Source of the DNA: Planoprotostelium fungivorum
Lineage: Eukaryota; Evosea; Variosea; Cavosteliida; Cavosteliaceae
Assembly: GCA_003024175.1 (NCBI GenBank)
Contig: MDYQ01000197.1
Coordinates: 1-52,071 of the forward strand
Direction of reading: 5' to 3'
DNA: 52,071 bases
The notes beneath the pieces were generated by a model. It worked only from the letters and a program-made list of their open reading frames with translations. It did not search any database and was not told where the DNA came from. A program made the translations under genes and the position numbers. Shown one piece after another: positions 49,523 to 52,071 of this stretch. The stretch's first letter is position 1, and each line of letters opens with the position of its first letter.

Positions 49523-49616
49523 GCTCCAATGGCGGAGTGGTAAAGCCCAGCCTCTTGTTTGAGTGTCTGGCCTTTGCGCTCTCGGGTTCAAGTCCGGCGG
49601 AAAACCCATCTTTTTT
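49523..49616 (+). other. Degenerate tRNA-like element with pol III boxes
   Basis: An A-box-like TGGCGGAGTGG (49530-49540) and a B-box GGTTCAAGTCC (49585-49595) are spaced 44 bp apart, as in class II tRNAs with long variable arms. A run of six T (49611-49616) follows as a pol III terminator. A short D-stem (GGC/GCC) can be drawn, but the acceptor stem does not pair and the T-stem is poor. It is more likely a tRNA-derived SINE or a decayed tRNA than a working tRNA gene. Confidence 0.45.
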
Positions 49617-50023
49617 GCTCTTAAGAAGAAAATTAGGAGGAGCAAAGAGAGAAACACCAACGGCACACGCCGAGAAGAGCGACGGATTGGACAGTTCAGA
49701 CTTGCGAGGATAGATTGCCTCGTATCTGAACACGCTGAGGTAGGATTGGTTCATATCACAAGTTCTATATATGCGTGCGGATGCATCGAAACACATCTCC
49801 AACTAATCAAGAATAATAATAGGACGCTATATGTATCGACGGTGAGAGCGGTTATAAGATTTCTATCATCATTCTTCATTTCAACCTCTGACAAAGTTTG
49901 GAAGATGCAGCACAGATTTTATCGCGAACGAACAATCCAACGTATCTGCTGCTGATATTGTAGTTCGAGTGATTGAAGATAACATCTCATTTCCATCTCA
50001 CATCCATGATCAGCCAATAAGAC

Positions 50024-50299
50024 TCATGCTTTATTGCTGACATTGAGACGAATTGAAGGGGTGAGTCTGGCATAGATGATGGTGTCCATGAACATGAGAT
50101 GGAAACCCCCCAAATCACTATCAGATTGATCATCAGTCAACAAGATCTGAATGTGACATTCACTGGATTGATGCATCTGATAGTGATGATGTCCAAATAT
50201 GGTCATAACCTCTGATCTCAATACATCTGTATGGAGTGGCACCTTGGTGTAATAAAGATGGCCATTGTCCTCTGCAAAGACAGTCTTGATGTGGTAACC
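50024..50299 (-). other. Uncertain open frame, possibly a gene fragment
   Basis: About 90 codons on the minus strand read open between two stops: GYHIKTVFAEDNG, then LHTDVLRSEVMTIFGHHHYQ, and FHLMFMDTIIYARL. The hydrophobic pattern looks protein-like, but there is no ATG or clear splice site at its upstream end, and the codons are AT-richer than those of neighbouring genes. AATAAA overlaps its stop. No family is recognised. Confidence 0.25.
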
Positions 50300-50782
50300 T
50301 TAATGTGCACTGCATCACTGATGACATTGAATATCTATATGTGCTGGTAGACAATGTGGTTGATGGATAACTTTGGGAATATTATCAGTGGCTCAGTAGA
50401 ACTAAAAATGCCAACCCAATAAAAAAAAGAGAGAACATGGAACAAATGAGAGATGTGTTTCCCAACTATGCCAAAGAGATGAGACGAAGTTCTCACAACT
50501 GATAACTTCTATAGATAGGATAATGGTCATCATATCAAAGCAGAGAACAGAGAAATTCAATAAAACATCTTGCAAATGAAAGACAGTAATTTCTCTTTTT
50601 TGTCAGTTTGGAAATTAGATATATATGGGCAGCAGGGAACTGAAACCAATATTTGAAGTAATGAACCGTGAAAAAACATACAACAAAAAACATGAATAAC
50701 ATGAGATGTTGTGTACAGAAAAATTAGTAATCAGAGCAGTTTGCTGAGTCAGAAACAGGTCAGAAAACTAGTGGTCATGCCA

Positions 50783-50810
50783 CGTGCGTTATTTGGAAAT
50801 AGCGCACGCG
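50783..50810. repeat. Hairpin-forming inverted repeat 1
   Basis: An imperfect palindrome pairs CGTGCG with CGCACG and ATTT with AAAT, around a two-base centre (GG). It is the first of three related elements in 350 bp. Confidence 0.6.
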
Positions 50811-50948
50811 AGGCCATATTTCATTTAGGGAAGGTGTCAGGTCATTGATGACAGTTTACCCAGGTGTAGAATTACCTGGGCTACACGGTGGTATATTCAG
50901 TTTTTTCGTCTGGACTAACATAGCAGAGAAAAGTGTAAAATATACCAT

Positions 50949-50976
50949 GCGTGCGCTATTTTGATTTAACGCACGC
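50949..50976 (+). repeat. Hairpin-forming inverted repeat 2
   Basis: The 28-bp element runs from GCGTGCGCTATTTTG to ATTTAACGCACGC, with self-complementary ends GCGTGCG and CGCACGC. The element at 51107-51133 is its exact reverse complement. Confidence 0.75.
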
Positions 50977-51106
50977 GGGGTCTTATCTCATTTAGGGAGG
51001 GTGCCAGGTCTGTTTTCTCAGTTCCCACGCGTAGAGGTACGTAAGAACTACGTAGAAATGGTTACTAAACCACCGTCCAACCATTACCATCAGAGATAAA
51101 GGCCTC

Positions 51107-51133
51107 CGTGCGTTAAATCAAAATAGCGCACGC
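51107..51133 (-). repeat. Hairpin-forming inverted repeat 3 (reverse complement of repeat 2)
   Basis: CGTGCGTTAAATC followed by AAAATAGCGCACGC is the exact reverse complement of repeat 2, in inverted orientation about 130 bp away. The two could form the terminal inverted repeats of a very small element. Confidence 0.75.
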
Positions 51134-51336
51134 ACCATATGCATCGTTTTTGTGAACCGTGACATATACCGTTGGAATCAGCGCAGTTTGCTGAGTCAGA
51201 AACAGGTCAGAAAATAGGCACAATGCTTTGTTGGTGTAGGATAATTTCCAAAAGCATGCCTTTATCATTGTGTTTATGCTTTTTGTTAGATTCTATGTTA
51301 GGTCGTTTGTTGCATTCTGCTTTATCCTTACACTAA

Positions 51337-51972
51337 TGTCATCTTTCATCTGTCTTTGTATGAAGGTCTATGTGAAGTACATTCATCAACAAAGTGCCAC
51401 AATACACAATGAAATGAAAGTGCAGAGAGTTAGTCAATAATATAGCAACAGTATAGAAGCACAATCTCATCTTCAATGTTTATTATAGTTTCATACATGT
51501 ATCAGTCTTCCAAACTGTGCTGTATCCATATCAATGAATTCTTCATCTTCACCCATTCCAATTCCTACCACCCTCATAATCACCACATCAGTGACATCAG
51601 ACTCACCTGTCTCTTTGTCTTGGTCCCAGTGATAGATCTGCATTGAGATCNCACAGATGTCATCTTTAAACTGTCTTTGTACTGAAGGTCTATGTGAAAT
51701 ATATTCATCAACAAAGTGTCACAATACACAATGAAATGAAAGTGCAGAGAGTTAGTCAATAATATAGCAACAGTATAGAAGCACAATCTCATCTTCAATG
51801 TTTATTATAGTGTCATACATGTATCAGTCTTCCAAACTGTGCTGTATCCATATCAATGAATTCTTCATCTTCACCCATTCCAATTCCTACCACCCTCATA
51901 ATCACCACATCAGTGACATCAGACTCACCTGTCTCTTTGTCTTGGTCCCAGTGATAGATCTGCATTGAGATC
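51337..51972. repeat. Tandem duplication of about 0.32 kb with an N in the junction
   Basis: Copy 1 (51337-51650) and copy 2 (51658-51972) are nearly identical over about 314 bp with a spacing of about 321 bp. Differences cluster in the first 60 bp (for example TTTCATCTG versus TTTAAACTG). The single N at 51651 sits in the short junction, so this may be an assembly-made duplication or an unresolved repeat. Confidence 0.85.
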
Positions 51973-52071
51973 AGAGGTCATCTCCCATAAGGACCTGCAG
52001 AGACATAAAAATTTGTGTCTCTGTCTTGTCTCGCATTTTTCGGATCTGTCTCGACAAAAAATTGCTTGTCT

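Larger units (their letters stand above)
50732..51214 (+). repeat. Pair of 36-bp direct repeats, 447 bp apart
   Basis: CAGAGCAGTTTGCTGAGTCA and its continuation at 50732-50767 recur as 51179-51214 with a single mismatch. They bracket the hairpin-forming elements between them, so they could be duplicated ends of a small mobile element. Confidence 0.7.

Overview
The window is nuclear DNA from a compact, intron-rich unicellular eukaryote. Nearly every gene is cut by very short GT-AG introns, mostly 37-50 bp with GTGAG-type donors and CAG/TAG acceptors. Intergenic gaps are usually 30-500 bp and genes lie on both strands. The gene set (MAP kinase, RasGAP, RhoGEF, DSC/Tul1 E3 ligase, CLN3, Rad9, SWEET, LRR receptor, MscL, VKOR-thioredoxin) and the small introns suggest a free-living amoebozoan, perhaps a protosteloid amoeba. 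That placement is inference from gene content and not a sequence comparison. All gene models were built by eye by joining exons across GT-AG introns, so internal splice sites are predictions.

Layout. 1-5.8 kb: end of an ATP-grasp ligase, a DEAH helicase remnant, and a long-chain acyl-CoA synthetase. 5.8-13 kb: a small secreted Ser/Thr-rich protein (-), CLN3 (+), a VKOR-thioredoxin fusion (-), an ERK-type MAP kinase (-), and a bacterial-type MscL channel (+). 13.2-24.5 kb: one gene for a giant single-pass surface protein of about 3,490 residues, made of repeated beta-rich modules, two Ig-like segments and two EGF clusters. 24.8-28.2 kb: an unrecognised zinc-ribbon protein, a GRAM-domain protein (-) and a MORN-repeat protein. 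28.6-37.6 kb: a BTB-DH-PH-DH RhoGEF, a gene with a possible AF4/FMR2 C-terminal-like region (-), a FAM204A-like protein, and a RasGAP-START fusion. 37.7-44.8 kb: a Tul1/Dsc1-like RING ligase (-), two tandem Atg27/MRH-like receptors, RAD9 (-) and a SWEET-like transporter. 45.1-48.5 kb: an LRR-GAIN/GPS-TM-pseudokinase receptor.

From 48.5 kb to the end there is no convincing gene. This part is AT-richer and repeat-laden. It holds a degenerate tRNA-like element, hairpin-forming inverted repeats, a direct repeat pair, and a 0.32-kb tandem duplication interrupted by a single N, which may be an assembly artefact.

Functional themes. Several genes serve endolysosomal or membrane traffic (CLN3, two Atg27/MRH receptors, Tul1, GRAM). 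Others serve small-GTPase signalling (RhoGEF, RasGAP-START, MAPK) or surface recognition (giant PPC-like/EGF protein, LRR-GPS receptor, secreted protein). The most promising unusual features are the giant two-half surface protein, the GPS-containing LRR pseudokinase receptor, the RasGAP-START and BTB-DH-PH-DH architectures, and the helicase remnant that has precisely lost its second RecA domain.
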